64,000 bases of DNA from Limnephilus marmoratus (GCA_917880885.1 OU862922.1:1860001-1924000), one strand, 5' to 3'. Shown: positions 9,595 to 19,811, counted from the first letter of the stretch. Numbers and translations are program-made. Notes: generated from the sequence alone by a model not told the origin.

Positions 9595-9866
9595 CTTCAC
9601 CAAGGAACACTCCAACGGTTTGGATATGTAGAGCGAAGAAGGAGTGTAAGGAGAATATATGACACAAATGTGAATGGCAGAAGAAGTACAAGTGAATCAG
9701 ATACTTGAGTCGGACCATGTCAAGAGTCAGAATAATAGAAGAGCGTGTATGAGACAATGTATGAATGTGAACGAGGCAAGGAGTGTGTGCCAAGACCGAG
9801 TAGTTTGGCAATCCGTCCTCTCTGCCTACCCCTGCGGAAAAACGGCATGATGGTTAGTTGGTTAGT
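9595..9866 (+). pseudogene. RTE-like LINE 3' end
   Basis: A degraded C-terminal coding scrap: the ERxRRSVRRIYDTNVNGRRS region with an internal deletion, then CMRQCMNVNEARSVCQDRVV. It closes with CCTACCCCTGCGGAAAAACG and a GGTTAGTTGGTTAGTTA tail. Same family as 5839-6154. Confidence 0.7.
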
Positions 9867-9871
9867 TATCT

Positions 9872-10380
9872 TATTAATATTATAAACGTGAAAGTTTGTA
9901 TGGATGTATGTGTGTTTGTTACTCTTTCACGCAAAAACTACTGAATGGATTTTAAGGAAACTTTACAATAATACATCAGAATAACATATAGGCTATAATT
10001 TATAAAGCTAGCTAGAAAGGGGGTGCGGGAGGGGAACGGGGACGCACGGGAAAGGTGATTCCGGGAGAAACAAGGTATTTCTTTGAATATGGCATTGCAA
10101 CGCATGCCGGGAACCAGCTAGTCTTACTATAATATTATAAACGGGAAAGTTTATATGGATGTATGTGTGTTTGTTACTCTTTCACGCAAAAACTACTGAA
10201 TGGATTTTAAGGAAACTTTACAATAATACATCAGAATAACATATAGGCTATAATTTATAAAGCTAGCTAGGAAGGGGACGCGGGAGGGGAACGGGGACAC
10301 ACGGGAAAGGTGATTCAGGGAGAAACAATGAATTTCTTTGAAAATGGAATAGCAACGCATGCCGGGAACCAGCTAGTATA
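9872..10380 (+). repeat. Two tandem copies of a ~250-bp interspersed repeat
   Basis: Each copy starts with ATTATAAACG(T/G)GAAAGTTT and ATGGATGTATGTGTGTTTG. It then passes CAAAAACTACTGAATGGATT, a GC-rich GGGACGC(A)CGGG block and GCATGCCGGGAACCAGCTAG. The start-to-start offset is about 255 bp. Opposite-strand copies of the GCATGCCGGGAA end occur near 52810 and 63960. This layout is common among insect interspersed repeats. I cannot assign a class. Confidence 0.75.
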
Positions 10381-10440
10381 CTATATTATTTTGAATGAGT
10401 AAATTCTGAAACAACAAAAATTAATCAAACGAAATTTAAT

Positions 10441-10500
10441 TGTGCACAACGGGATTTCAACCCGCGATCCTTCCACCACGGAGGCCGTCAGATTAACATT
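10441..10500 (-). repeat. tRNA-like B-box fragment
   Basis: On the minus strand CGCGGGTTGAAATCCCG forms a T-arm-like hairpin with a B-box resemblance, but the body upstream does not fold as a tRNA. Probably a truncated SINE. Confidence 0.35.
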
Positions 10501-10585
10501 TTTTTTACATCAAAATTATTTTTTTTCTCTACATCACAATCAATACAAAACTGCCTCCAATTTCCATTTCGAAGAACTTTCATAA

Positions 10586-10820
10586 CTGCTTTGCGTCACA
10601 TATTCAAACGCCTTTCGGTCCAGAATTCTTGGACACTTGCTTTGATTCTGTGAACAAACTAAAGTTGTTTTTTCTACAAAAATGTACGTTTTGTGGAGGC
10701 CCATCCGACATCGATCCCGAATTCCTTTTACATCGGGAATTGGATGCGCTGTTTGGTTCCGATGCCATCCCAGTGAACGAATTACGCTTTTTATATCGTT
10801 TCACGTACAACGCATTTTAG
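10586..10820 (-). other. Unresolved small ORF region
   Basis: Both strands stay open here. The minus frame (10810-10604) reads YVKRYKKRNSFTGMASEPNS and then SMSDGPPQNVHFCRK, with a basic, low-hydrophobic composition that could be a relic exon. The plus frame (10629-10820) reads KCTFCGGPSDIDPEFLLHRE. I recognise neither and see no supporting signals beyond openness. Confidence 0.2.
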
Positions 10821-11479
10821 TAGAGTACACTACAGGGGTGGGGCACTGCTGGTCTATTTTTTTTAATTTTTTTTAATTTAGTCTAACACTAACCCCCCTT
10901 ACTAAATAACTTTTAAATTTTGCACCACTGAGAACTATTTACCAAACCTATTATGATTGTTTGTTTATCAATTGTGTAAAATTCAAAATACGCGTAATAA
11001 TTCTTCCAGAACATATAAAGTCATCTAATTCCTTGTCTTTTAAAAAGAATCTTAAATTATTTGTGTTAGTCGAGGATTGCCAATTAATTTTCTCTACTTT
11101 GTCCTTTCTAAATTATTAGCTAAATGAGTATGTTTATGAAATAAGCTAAAATAATTTTTATTTTTGTTTAAACTGTTTTTTTTTCATCTTCCTCCTGCCA
11201 AATCTATAGCATGTTAAATTATATACATACATATATTTATTATTTACAACTTAATCCTTAAAAACAAAACAAAAAAATACTTTATTTTATTTTATTTTAA
11301 ATCAGATCTCAAAACTATGGTCACCCTAAAAGTCTACATTAATGTACTACCTAGCGCCATCAATTTAGTAGGTACCCATAATCTCAATCTGTAAGAAATA
11401 CAACAATATTGTTCTTTGAAAATCTGTATAATTTTGTGTTATATTGTTAATTTTTATAATTATTGTTATTGTTGAGGTA
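10821..11479. other. Unassigned AT-rich stretch
   Basis: Contains a TTTATTTTATTTTATTTT run at about 11282-11300. No genes or shared repeats seen. Confidence 0.4.
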
Positions 11480-11550
11480 ACAAATTTTATTGTAAACATT
11501 TTTACCTACAGTGTAAAGAAAAAATAAATAAATAAATAAATAAAAATTAG
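11480..11550 (+). repeat. LINE/SINE 3' tail with (AAAT)n
   Basis: TTTTACCTACAGTGTAAAG followed by AAAAAATAAATAAATAAAT is a typical 3' retroposon tail, comparable with that near 26655. The body cannot be traced upstream. Confidence 0.4.
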
Positions 11551-11739
11551 TAACGCCCTAAGCTTTTAAGCTTTAAAAAAAACTGTTATTTTTAAAGATA
11601 ATTTCTATACATTTGCTGAATTGAAAAAGGAATTAAGTACCCATATGAATTTTCACACGTAGAAAAATCGCAAAATATGGCCAGAAAATAAAAGATAAAA
11701 AAAAAAAAATTATTTTGTTCTGTTATTTAACATCAAAGA

Positions 11740-11872
11740 TATATCCACCTTGGAGATTGTAAACTGGAGAGAACTGGCACAAAACCGTGAAGAGTGGAGG
11801 AATACTCTTGAGGAGGCCAAGACCCACCAGAGGTTCTAGAGCCAAGAGTGATGATGATGATGATGTTCTTTA
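11740..11872 (+). pseudogene. Non-LTR retrotransposon 3' end with (GAT)n tail
   Basis: Encodes NWRELAQNREEWRNTLEEAK and then THQRF-stop, ending in AGAGCCAAGAGTGATGATGA and a GAT repeat. The W-R-E-x-x-Q-x-R-x-x-W-R pattern is the C-terminal end of a widespread animal LINE lineage. The same 3' end occurs at 21630-21840. Confidence 0.65.
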
Positions 11873-12536
11873 ACGTATTTCAGGTACGAAAAAAACAGTG
11901 TTTCTTTATACCCTACTTAAGATCCTTGTCAACAGATTTTTGCTATTATTGTATTTTAATAAGTCACGCTATATTAAATATTTCCAGGGTTACGTCAACT
12001 GATCATAATAGTTTTTTTTAAATATTTGGCGCTCTCTCTAAAATTCCTTTCCAAACCATCTTCTTCTTTTTTTGAACGCTTACTATGGAACCTTAAATAA
12101 GAATCTAAGAAAACAATTCATTTTAAACTTTTAAGCCAAGTCCTATTTTAACTCGACCGTTTGGCATTTCATCTGTAAATTTATACGTCCCATTTCTGGT
12201 TTCGAAAGACTGCAGCAACCTCTTCACTTTTGAAGCAAGCCTTACTTGACTAGATGGCTAATTTTAATGGAGCTTTTCAATATTATGGTACCTACCTGCC
12301 TGAAGAAAGTTTGAAAAAAATAGTCATTGAGGTAGTGGCAGGTCTACGGATTCATTGTGGAATGCCTTTTATTTGAAAATTTAAAGAAAGTTACGTAAGA
12401 TACATGGTTTATAATTATTAAAAAGGAGGTTAAACCCTCAGGCCTCGGGACTATTTTGTCGGAAGATAAAAATATTTCCACTTTACAATTAAATTCAAGT
12501 AAATGGATTACAAAGATCATGAAATACGCTTTCCGA

Positions 12537-12923
12537 TTATACAGGATGTCCGGGGGTAAAGTGCATTAACTTCGGGGGGTGATTCTACATGTTATAGTAC
12601 CAGTAAAAAAGATACATAACTTTTTCCGAAATTCCTACTTTTAGGGGTAGTTTTGAAGTAAAAAGATAAAATTAGTCCGGTGTGTGCGGCCGGATTTATT
12701 ATTTTCCGCTGTTACGATACGGGCCAATCATAATCGAGTCGGGCGCCTGGCAGGCTCTCAGCAAAGATCGTACCTCACACTAAGGATTTTTAATAGGTAT
12801 GTCTTTTTGTATGGGAAAAAAACGTTGGAATTTCGGAAAAAGTTGTTCATCTTTTTTACTCCTACCATCATGTTGAATCACCTCCCGATGTTAACGCACT
12901 TTGCCCCCGGACAGCCCGTATAA
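12537..12923. mobile_element. MITE with ~45-bp terminal inverted repeats
   Basis: The left end reads ATACAGGATGTCCGGGGG and then AAAGTGCATTAACTTCGGG. The reverse complement of the right end reads ATACGGGCTGTCCGGGGG and then CAAAGTGCGTTAACATCGGG. The pairing runs through GGTGATTC about 45 bp in. The flanking TA/TTAT suggests a Tc1-mariner-like or related target. It is 387 bp long with no transposase. The open frame at 12684-12923 is incidental. Confidence 0.75.
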
Positions 12924-14160
12924 TACGAAATAATCATTTAATTTTTTAAATATAAAAATATTGAATGCAAACAAAAAAAGTATTAAAAAACGACACTACG
13001 TATATTTTTTCTAACTAAAATTACTGATAACACACATAATTTCATTAGGCAAATGTATGTTATAAACGTTATCGTCTACTTACTTTTGTCATTTCATTTA
13101 AAAATAATTAATAAAAAAGTTCCAAGTTTCATAATTTTTAATCAAATTGTGGACGGAAACTATGGTTTCATTAAGGGAGACATTTATTATTTTTGTAGTT
13201 AACTTTTAGATTTTAATATAAAGCGTGGCATTTTCTCTTTCTAACACCGCTTAGATCATATTTCTGACTGATAGTAAGGGAGCCACAACGATTTATATGA
13301 GACCAATATGAGTTGTTCCGAAAAGCAAAAAAATCTTGAGGGATTAACAATTCTTGAGATTTCAGATAAAATTTTGGTTTCGATTTGTTAAATAAGTGAA
13401 TATTAAAAACATACCCTTTTCAGCAACAAACAGTCTGTTCACAGAACTGCTAGTTGTTATTTAATCAATTTATTTTTATAAATTTACTGTTTTGTACTCC
13501 TGCCTTTATCGATCCGGAGGACCCAAAAGAGAATTTAACGCGTGTATCGACGGAGGAATTCGTCGGCATTACATGACAGATCTAGTGCCAGCCGGTTCTA
13601 CAGTATCCCGGATTGATTGAGAAATAATTGAATAAATTGTTTTTCTTACTACTTAGGTACTACCGCAGGTGATATGGTGGTTAAAAAATAGACAAATTTT
13701 ATAATCGGTATTTGGGAGCGAGAGGAACTTCGTGGAAAAACTTGTGATCGAAAATTATGATAACCATTTAGAATTTTAATATCTAAGCTTAAAACTAAAG
13801 CCGCTGTATTTCAGAATAGAAATGTTTACTTTTTAACTCTTTTTGCGACAGTAAATTAAAGCTAGGTAATTACATCTGAAAATTGATGTCCTCAACCTAA
13901 ATTAACTTATCCTAAACCAACCTAACAATTTGGAATGGAAAGTTTTTGCATATTACGTGTCTTATAAAATTTTTGGGAAGAACTCTATTAAATGAAGATT
14001 CATTTTAAGGTTTAAATTTTTTAAGGTTATCTAAAAATGCAAATACTAACTTGATTAGGTAAATTAATTAAGTTATGTTTCGGGAATTATCATAATTATA
14101 AGTACAATTATAAGCAAGATTCATAAAAAAACTCAATTGTAGGTTTGTAGTTTTAGAAAT
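12924..14160. other. Unassigned stretch upstream of the Pro/Cys gene cluster
   Basis: No firm gene. Around 13505-13620 a GC-richer block could encode DRSGGPKREFNACIDGGIRR and then HYMTDLVPAGSTVSRID-stop. It may be a decayed coding scrap, but I do not recognise it. Confidence 0.35.
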
Positions 14161-14164
14161 GTAT

Positions 14165-14170
14165 TTTATT
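14165..14170 (-). terminator. Candidate polyadenylation signal of gene 1
   Basis: AATAAA on the minus strand, 147 bp downstream of the gene 1 stop codon. Confidence 0.5.
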
Positions 14171-14316
14171 GTATCAGAAAACACTAAAACATCATAACAT
14201 AATACGGATTATTTCATATTCCTAACTTTTGCTGATAATTCGTCAATAACAAGCATTCAGAAATGTTTTATGTGTGGTTTATGGTTTGGAATAAGGGGTT
14301 GCCATATTTGCAACAA

Positions 14317-15982
14317 TTAATAATCACAAGAGATGCAAGAATGTGGTGGAGGAGGATTACATAAAGGGCAATTGCACGGTTTTGGCGGTGGCGGCGGTGG
14401 TTGGCTGCATGGAGGAGGTGGTGGGATATGGCATGGAGGTGGTGGTGGTGGTTGGTTGCATGGAGGAGGTGGTTGGATATGGCATGGAGGTGGTGGTGGT
14501 GGTCGGTTGCATGGAGGGGGTGGTGGGATATTGCACGGCGGTGGTGGTGGTGGTTGGTTGCATGGAGGGGGTGGTGGGATATTGCACGGCGGTGGTGGTG
14601 ATGGTTGGTTGCATGGAGGGGGTGGTGGGATATTGCACGGCGGTGGTGGTGGTGGTTGGTTGCATGGAGGGGGTGGTGGGATATTGCACGGCGGTGGTGG
14701 TGGTGGTTGGTTGCATGGAGGAGGAGGCGGAATATTGCATGGCGGTGGTGGTGGTTGGTTGCATGGAGTGGGAGGTGGGATATTGCATGGTGGTGGTGGT
14801 AGTGGTTGGTTGCATGGAGGGGGTGGTGGGATATTGCACGGCGGTGGTGGTGGTGGTTGGTGGCATGGAGGGGGTGGTGGGATATTGCACGGTGGTGGTG
14901 GTGGTGGTGGTTGGTTGCATGGAGGAGGAGGCGGAAATTTGCATGGTGTTGGTGGTGGTTGGTTGCATGGAGCAGGCCGCGGAATTTTGCATGGCGGTGG
15001 TGGTGGTGGTTGGTTGCATGGAGGGGGTGGTGGGATATTGCACGGCGGTGGTGGTGGTGGTTGGTTGCATGGAGGGGGTGGTGGGATATTGCATGGTGGT
15101 GGTGGTGGTGGTGGTTGGTTGCATGGAGGAGGAGGCGGAATATTGCATGGTGGTGGTGGTGGTTGGTTGCATGGAGTGGGAGGTGGGATATTGCATGGTG
15201 GTGGTGGTGGTGGTTGGTTGCATGGAGGGGGTGGTGGGATATTGCACGGCGGTGGTGGTGGTGGTTGGTGGCATGGAGGGGGTGGTGGGATATTGCACGG
15301 TGGTGGTGGTGGTGGTGGTTGGTTGCACGGAGGAGGCGGCGGAATATTGCATGACGGTGGTGGTGGTGGTGGTTGGTTGCATGGAGGAGGAGGCAGAATA
15401 TTGCATGGCGGTGGTGGTGGTTGGTTGCATGGAGGAGGAGGCGGAATATTGCATGGCGGTGGTGGTGGTGGTGGTGGTTGGTTGCACGGAGGAGGCGGCG
15501 GAATATTGCATGGCGGTGGTGGTGGTGGTTGGTTGCACGGAGGAGGCGGCGGAATATTGCATGGCGGTGGTGGCAGTGGTTGGTTGCATGGAGGAGGTGG
15601 TGGGATATTGCATGGCAGTGGTGGTGGTGGTTTGTTGCATGGTGGAGGTTGCGGAATATTGCACGGCGGTGGTTGGTTACATGGAAGAGGAGACGGGATA
15701 TTGCATGGCGGTGGCGGTGGTTGGTGGCATGGTGTCTGTACTGGATACTGCTGTTCGTGAATGCATCTTATACAAGATGAATTAACAGCACTCTGTAAAA
15801 AAGGCAGACATTAATTAAATATCGAAACAACATTTTTGCTAAAGTTATTCTTTTGTTAAAGTCAGAATAAATTAATTCTTACTACAAAAAATATACGTTC
15901 ATCAGATTAAAAATTGATGTCTTACCTGCAAGAGCAGTACTGCCACCAGGCAAAAGAGCCCATTTCTCTTAGAGAATACCAT
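14317..15982 (-). CDS. Secreted Pro/Cys-rich repeat protein, gene 1 (two exons, 510 aa)
   Basis: Exon 1 is 15982-15926 and encodes MVFSKRNGLFCLVAVLLLQ, a signal peptide. A GTAAG donor begins at 15925 and a TTTTTTACAG acceptor ends at 15793, giving a 133-bp phase-0 intron. Exon 2 runs 15792-14317. It starts SAVNSSCIRCIHEQQYPVQ and enters an irregular repeat of the form PCNIPPPPPCNQPPPPP, in units of about 15-20 residues. It ends KPCNCPLCNPPPPHSCISCD, Y, then TAA. The exon is 1476 nt, exactly 492 codons, and the repeat copies keep frame throughout. Almost every residue of the mature chain is Pro, Cys, Asn, Gln or Ile. Role is inferred: an extracellular structural protein with evenly spaced Cys pairs suited to disulfide crosslinking. 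It is a paralogue of the plus-strand gene at 17915. I recognise no described family. The Gly-rich frame on the opposite strand is a shadow. Confidence 0.85.
14360..15690 (-). repeat. Coding tandem repeat of gene 1
   Basis: Units of about 45-60 nt, variable in multiples of three, alternate TGCAATAT(C/T)CC and TGCAACCAACC with CCA/CCG runs of differing length. Larger blocks also recur: a module with a TGCCACCAACC variant appears twice (about 14860-14905 and 15255-15325), which indicates segmental duplication inside the exon. Confidence 0.85.
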
Positions 15983-16003
15983 CTTCCTGAGTGGAAATGC
16001 TGT

Positions 16004-16038
16004 GAATACCTTCAGAGTTCTCTGCTCCACATTATATA
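16004..16038 (-). promoter_or_regulatory. Core promoter of gene 1
   Basis: The TATA box is TATATAAT (16038-16031). Twenty-five bases downstream comes GAAGGTATTC (16013-16004), which lies 31 bp before the ATG. The same decamer at the same distance from the ATG is found upstream of gene 2. Transcription probably begins at or near the decamer, as expected about 25-30 bp from a TATA box. Confidence 0.7.
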
Positions 16039-16040
16039 CC

Positions 16041-16339
16041 TCTTCTTGTTTGTTAAGTAAGCGATAAATGTCTAACGTGTCTGATTTTTTCCAAATATTT
16101 CACGTTTCACCAGCATTCTAAAAAGTGCCGACGCGTGGAAAATGCATGACCAGCGAACGTGTTTATCAATGTTTTGTGGCAGTTCTGCAAATTATATAAT
16201 GCAATTATCATTCGATTAGGGGGCATTAAGTTTTTCCCAATTTTTTTTTTTACATTTTGACTATGTAAAAAAGGTAATACAAATTAAAATGTGGGATCCG
16301 ATTTAATCACATACAGACTTTATGTGAAGTTTACTCAAC
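16041..16339. other. Upstream region of gene 1
   Basis: Non-coding, AT-rich, between the gene 1 promoter and an old LINE fragment. Any shared enhancer of the divergent pair would lie here or at 17351-17857. Confidence 0.4.
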
Positions 16340-16940
16340 CAATGTCTAGAAACCAGAAGTCATTACACCAATCCACAAAAGCAGGGCAGGCTGTTCCAAG
16401 CAGTACAGAAAATCATTTTCAAAAATCAACAAAGCTTTTACAGAAAACGGTCGGTTGAGAAAAACCTGCCTGACTACACGTTTAAATTGGCTACATCTGC
16501 ACGGATTTTTCAAAGCCTTCAATTAAATCAATGTCAAATTGCTTATGACTTATGAATAAGCTGTGAAAAACCAGGATTACAGGGAACCTTCTACGATGGA
16601 TCAAATCATACGTCAAAAATGGAAGTCAAGCAGGGCTTCTCCCATGCTTTTATAATACGCCCTCAGGATCTTTTATAATGTTCCACATGGATCGCACCTC
16701 GGACCTCTATTGTTTATTTTGTACATCATTGAAATAGGCAGCGGTTTCACAAACTATAAATTCTAGTTTTTCGCCGATGATGATACTAAAGTTTACAAAA
16801 AGACACAAATATTAATGACTACCTAGAATTGGAAGATTACTATATTTATTGGCTTGGAAATTATTTTGCAATTCATATGCTTTAACTTTGAAAAATCTAA
16901 CACAACATCATTCACCAGAAGCATTAACCAGGATTTGACA
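16340..16940 (+). pseudogene. Reverse-transcriptase fragment of a non-LTR retrotransposon
   Basis: With frameshifts this encodes KPEVITPIHKSR (the RT motif also seen as SPIHKSG in the intact LINE at 58946-61243), a region equivalent to the D-x-x-x-A-F-D block, then VPHGSHLGPLLFILYII and FFADDDTKVYKK. The YxDD box appears as ADDD. The fragment has stops and deletions and is long dead. It lies in the interval between the two divergent Pro/Cys genes and has enlarged it. Confidence 0.75.
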
Positions 16941-17084
16941 GCTTCCGTAGTCAAGTTTTCTTGCTATGAACCTGTTAGTCGCGTTTCAAATCCCGGCGTG
17001 CGCAAGCAAATTTATTTCATGAAATTGTGTTTTTTCATTTAATTCATCAAAGATAATATACATATTACGACACAAATGTTTGCG

Positions 17085-17350
17085 ACACGTTCCAGAGTGG
17101 TACATACTATCATTACCGCCCTGGTGAAAGACAATAATTCAAAATCGAAGCGTGGCTTGAAATGGCTTTAGCCGTATTTGGCAACCAGGTCTGAATAGTT
17201 AGGTATTTCCCACTTTCCTCTTGTCCATCTACTTCCCCTCCCCACAAGCTTCTAACGTAGATACGGTGTAACCTAGTTTGGGATGCCATTATCTCACTGA
17301 CTCCAGATGATTGGGAGCAGTTGGGACTCTTGTGCGGTATGCACATAAAA
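17085..17350 (+). repeat. Family B repeat
   Basis: Contains TCCAGAGTGGTACATACTAT, CCGCCCTGGTGAAAGACAAT, TTGGGATGCCATTATCTCAC and a terminal TTGGGACTCTTGTGCGGTAT followed by ACATAAAAAAAC. It is about 265 bp. The same order is seen at 58195-58500. The A-rich end suggests a retroposed non-autonomous element. Confidence 0.65.
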
Positions 17351-17857
17351 AAACATTTCTTCTACGGGTATTTTAATGAAGAACAATCATCATTGATAAT
17401 AATAATAATAACAATAACCCGCCGGCGGATAAGCAAAATGCATACCCATCATTTTTAAATGCAGTTAATGTATAACCGCATGCAAAGGGGTCGCTTTTAC
17501 GTCACATTTTGAATGGCTGTAAGCTCAAATTCCTGTGAAATTGTTTCCGGCTGCATGTCTAAAGATGAAAACTCAAAGAAATTGTGTTAATAGTAGAAAT
17601 GTATGTAAATGAGAAATATAATTTCGAAAAACTTTTGGAAAATACTTCGTGTTAAGGTCATTGGCGTTCTGTTTTTGCTGATATTGCGCAAAATAAATTT
17701 ATTGCAATATTATATTTTTATCGACACGAGCATTTCAACAATGTAAGCATTTTCATGATTGATAATAATGAAGAATACTACGTGAGATTATGGAAAACCA
17801 GTGTTTATTATCCAACAGATACGGTGATGTCAGGTCAGATTGGAGTGGTCCTAGAGC

Positions 17858-17893
17858 TATTTAAGATGCGGTGATGGGGAATTGAAGGTATTC
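17858..17893 (+). promoter_or_regulatory. Core promoter of gene 2
   Basis: A TATA-like TATTTAAG (17858-17865) lies 26 bp ahead of GAAGGTATTC (17884-17893), which is 31 bp before the ATG. The leader CTCAGCAAGATGGT parallels CTCAGGAAGATGGT of gene 1. The spacing is nearly the same in both genes. Confidence 0.7.
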
Positions 17894-17914
17894 TAAGCCT
17901 GTTAGCTCAGCAAG

Positions 17915-19811
17915 ATGGTGACCTCTAAGAACAGTGGGCTCTCTTGCCTTATGGCACTTCTACTTCTGCAGGTAAGCTCTATGATGAACTGAATACAACA
18001 TTTAACATTTTGATAACATCTGTACTCATCCCTCTTTCTTTTTATTCTAAATTATGCGAGCTATTTATTTCGAGAGACCCTAATCTCAAGTTTTTATTCA
18101 GGGTGGTTATTCAGCATGCATAAGATGCCAATCGACACCGCCAGTTCCATGCAATCCTCCACCACCGCCACCATGCAACCCGCAGCCCGCTCCATGCAAT
18201 CCTCCACCACCGCCACCATGCAACCCGCAGCCCGCTCCATGCAATCCTCCACCACCACTACCATGCAACCCACAGCCCGCTCCGTGCAATCCTCCACCAC
18301 CGCCACCATGCAATCCGCAGCCCGCTCCGTGCAATCCTCCACCACCGCCACCATGCAATCCGCAGCCCGCTCCGTGCAATCCTCCACCACCGCCATCATG
18401 CAACCCGCAGCCCGCTCCATGCAATCCTCCACCACCACCACCATGCAACCCGCAGCCCGCTCCATGCAATCCTCCACCACCACCACCATGCAACCCGCAG
18501 CCCGCTCCATGCAATCCTCCACTACCACCACCATGCAACCCGCAGCCCGCTCCATGCAATCCTCCACCACCGCCACCATGCAACCCGCAGCCCGCTCCAT
18601 GCAATCCTCCACCACCACCACCATGCAACCCGCAGCCCGCTCCATGCAATCCTCCACCACCACTACCATGCAACCCGCAGCCCGCTCCATGCAATCCTCC
18701 ACCACCACCACCGTGCAACCCGCAGCCCGCTCCATGCAATCCTCCACCACCACCACCGTGCAACCCGCAGCCCGCTCCATGCAATCCTCCACCACCACCA
18801 CCGTGCAACCCGCAGCCCGCTCCATGCAATCCTCCACCACCACCACCATGCAACCCGCAGCCAGCTCCATGCAATCCTCCACCACCACCACCGTGCAACC
18901 CGCAGCCCGCTCCATGCAATCCTCCACCACCACCACCGTGCAACCCGCAGCCCGCTCCATGCAATCCTCCACCACCACCACCATGCAACCCGCAGCCAGC
19001 TCCATGCAATCCTCCACCACCACCACCGTGCAACCCGCAGCCCGCTCCATGCAATCCTCCACCACCACCACCGTGCAACCCGCAGCCCGCTCCATGCAAT
19101 CCTCCACCACCACCACCGTGCAACCCGCAGCCCGCTCCATGCAATCCTCCACCACCACCACCATGCAACCCGCAGCCCGCTCCATGCAATCCTCCATCAC
19201 CACCACCATGCAACCCGCAGCCCGCTCCATGCAATCCTCCACCACCACCACCATGCAACCCGCAGCCCGCTCCATGCAATCCTCCACCACCACCACCATG
19301 CAACCCGCAGCCCGCTCCATGCAATCCTCCACCACCACCACCGTGCAACCCGCAGCCCGCTCCATGCAATCCTCCATCACCACCACCGTGCAACCCGCAG
19401 CCCGCTCCATGCAATCCTCCACCACCACCACCGTGCAACCCGCAGCCCGCTCCATGCAATCCTCCACCACCACCACCGTGCAACCCGCAGCCCGCTCCAT
19501 GCAATCCTCCACCACCACCACCATGCAACCCGCAGCCCGCTCCATGCAATCCTCCATCACCACCACCATGCAACCCGCAGCCCGCTCCATGCAATCCTCC
19601 ACCACCACCACCATGCAACCCGCAGCCCGCTCCATGCAATCCTCCACCACCACCACCATGCAACCCGCAGCCCGCTCCATGCAATCCTCCACCACCACCA
19701 CCGTGCAACCCGCAGCCCGCTCCATGCAATCCTCCATCACCACCACCGTGCAACCCGCAGCCCGCTCCATGCAATCCTCCACCACCACCATGCATTCCGT
19801 GTGCTTGTTAA
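17915..19811 (+). CDS. Secreted Pro/Cys-rich repeat protein, gene 2 (two exons, 588 aa)
   Basis: Exon 1 (17915-17971) encodes MVTSKNSGLSCLMALLLLQ, a signal peptide. The donor GTAAGC follows at 17972, and a TTTTTATTCAG acceptor ends at 18101, giving a 130-bp phase-0 intron. Exon 2 (18102-19811, 570 codons with stop) begins GGYSACIRCQSTPPVP. It then has 36 copies of a 15-residue unit CNPPPPPPCNPQPAP and ends PPPPCIPCAC-stop. Each unit carries nine Pro and two Cys. Variation is limited to Ser or Leu for single prolines (PPSPPP, PPPPLP). The 45-nt unit keeps frame through all copies. The Ser/Thr-rich frame that starts with an ATG at 18116 is a shadow. Same architecture, intron size and promoter as gene 1, transcribed away from it. 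The likely product is a disulfide-crosslinkable extracellular matrix, eggshell, silk or cuticle-like protein. This is inference. Confidence 0.87.
18150..19790 (+). repeat. 45-bp coding minisatellite with a 360-bp higher-order repeat
   Basis: Thirty-six full 45-bp units (18150-19769) plus a truncated last one. The CCATCACC variant recurs every 180 bp (about 19195, 19375, 19555, 19735). The ATG/GTG variant pattern repeats every 360 bp, and 19141-19430 is identical to 19501-19790. The first six units are more diverged than the last sixteen, which implies recent block expansion towards the 3' end. Confidence 0.92.

Noticed and set aside
12684..12923. 79-aa ORF
   Set aside because: Lies inside the MITE and includes its right terminal inverted repeat. 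No transposase similarity.
14333..15785. Gly-rich (GGGGWLHGGGGG), Val-rich and Trp-rich long frames on the plus strand
   Set aside because: They are shadows of the minus-strand Pro/Cys repeat. The spliced minus frame has a signal peptide, matched intron, promoter and capped ends. The plus frames have none of these.
16854..17042. 62-aa plus ORF as a gene
   Set aside because: Starts in the tail of the RT fragment and runs into unrelated sequence. No independent support.
18094..19795. Long Gly-rich (HGGGGGGLHGAGCG) and Val/Glu-rich minus frames, and the MQSSTTTTMQPAARS plus frame
   Set aside because: They are shadows of the same 45-bp repeat. Only the CNPPPPPPCNPQPAP frame joins the signal-peptide exon and ends with the shared Cys motif.
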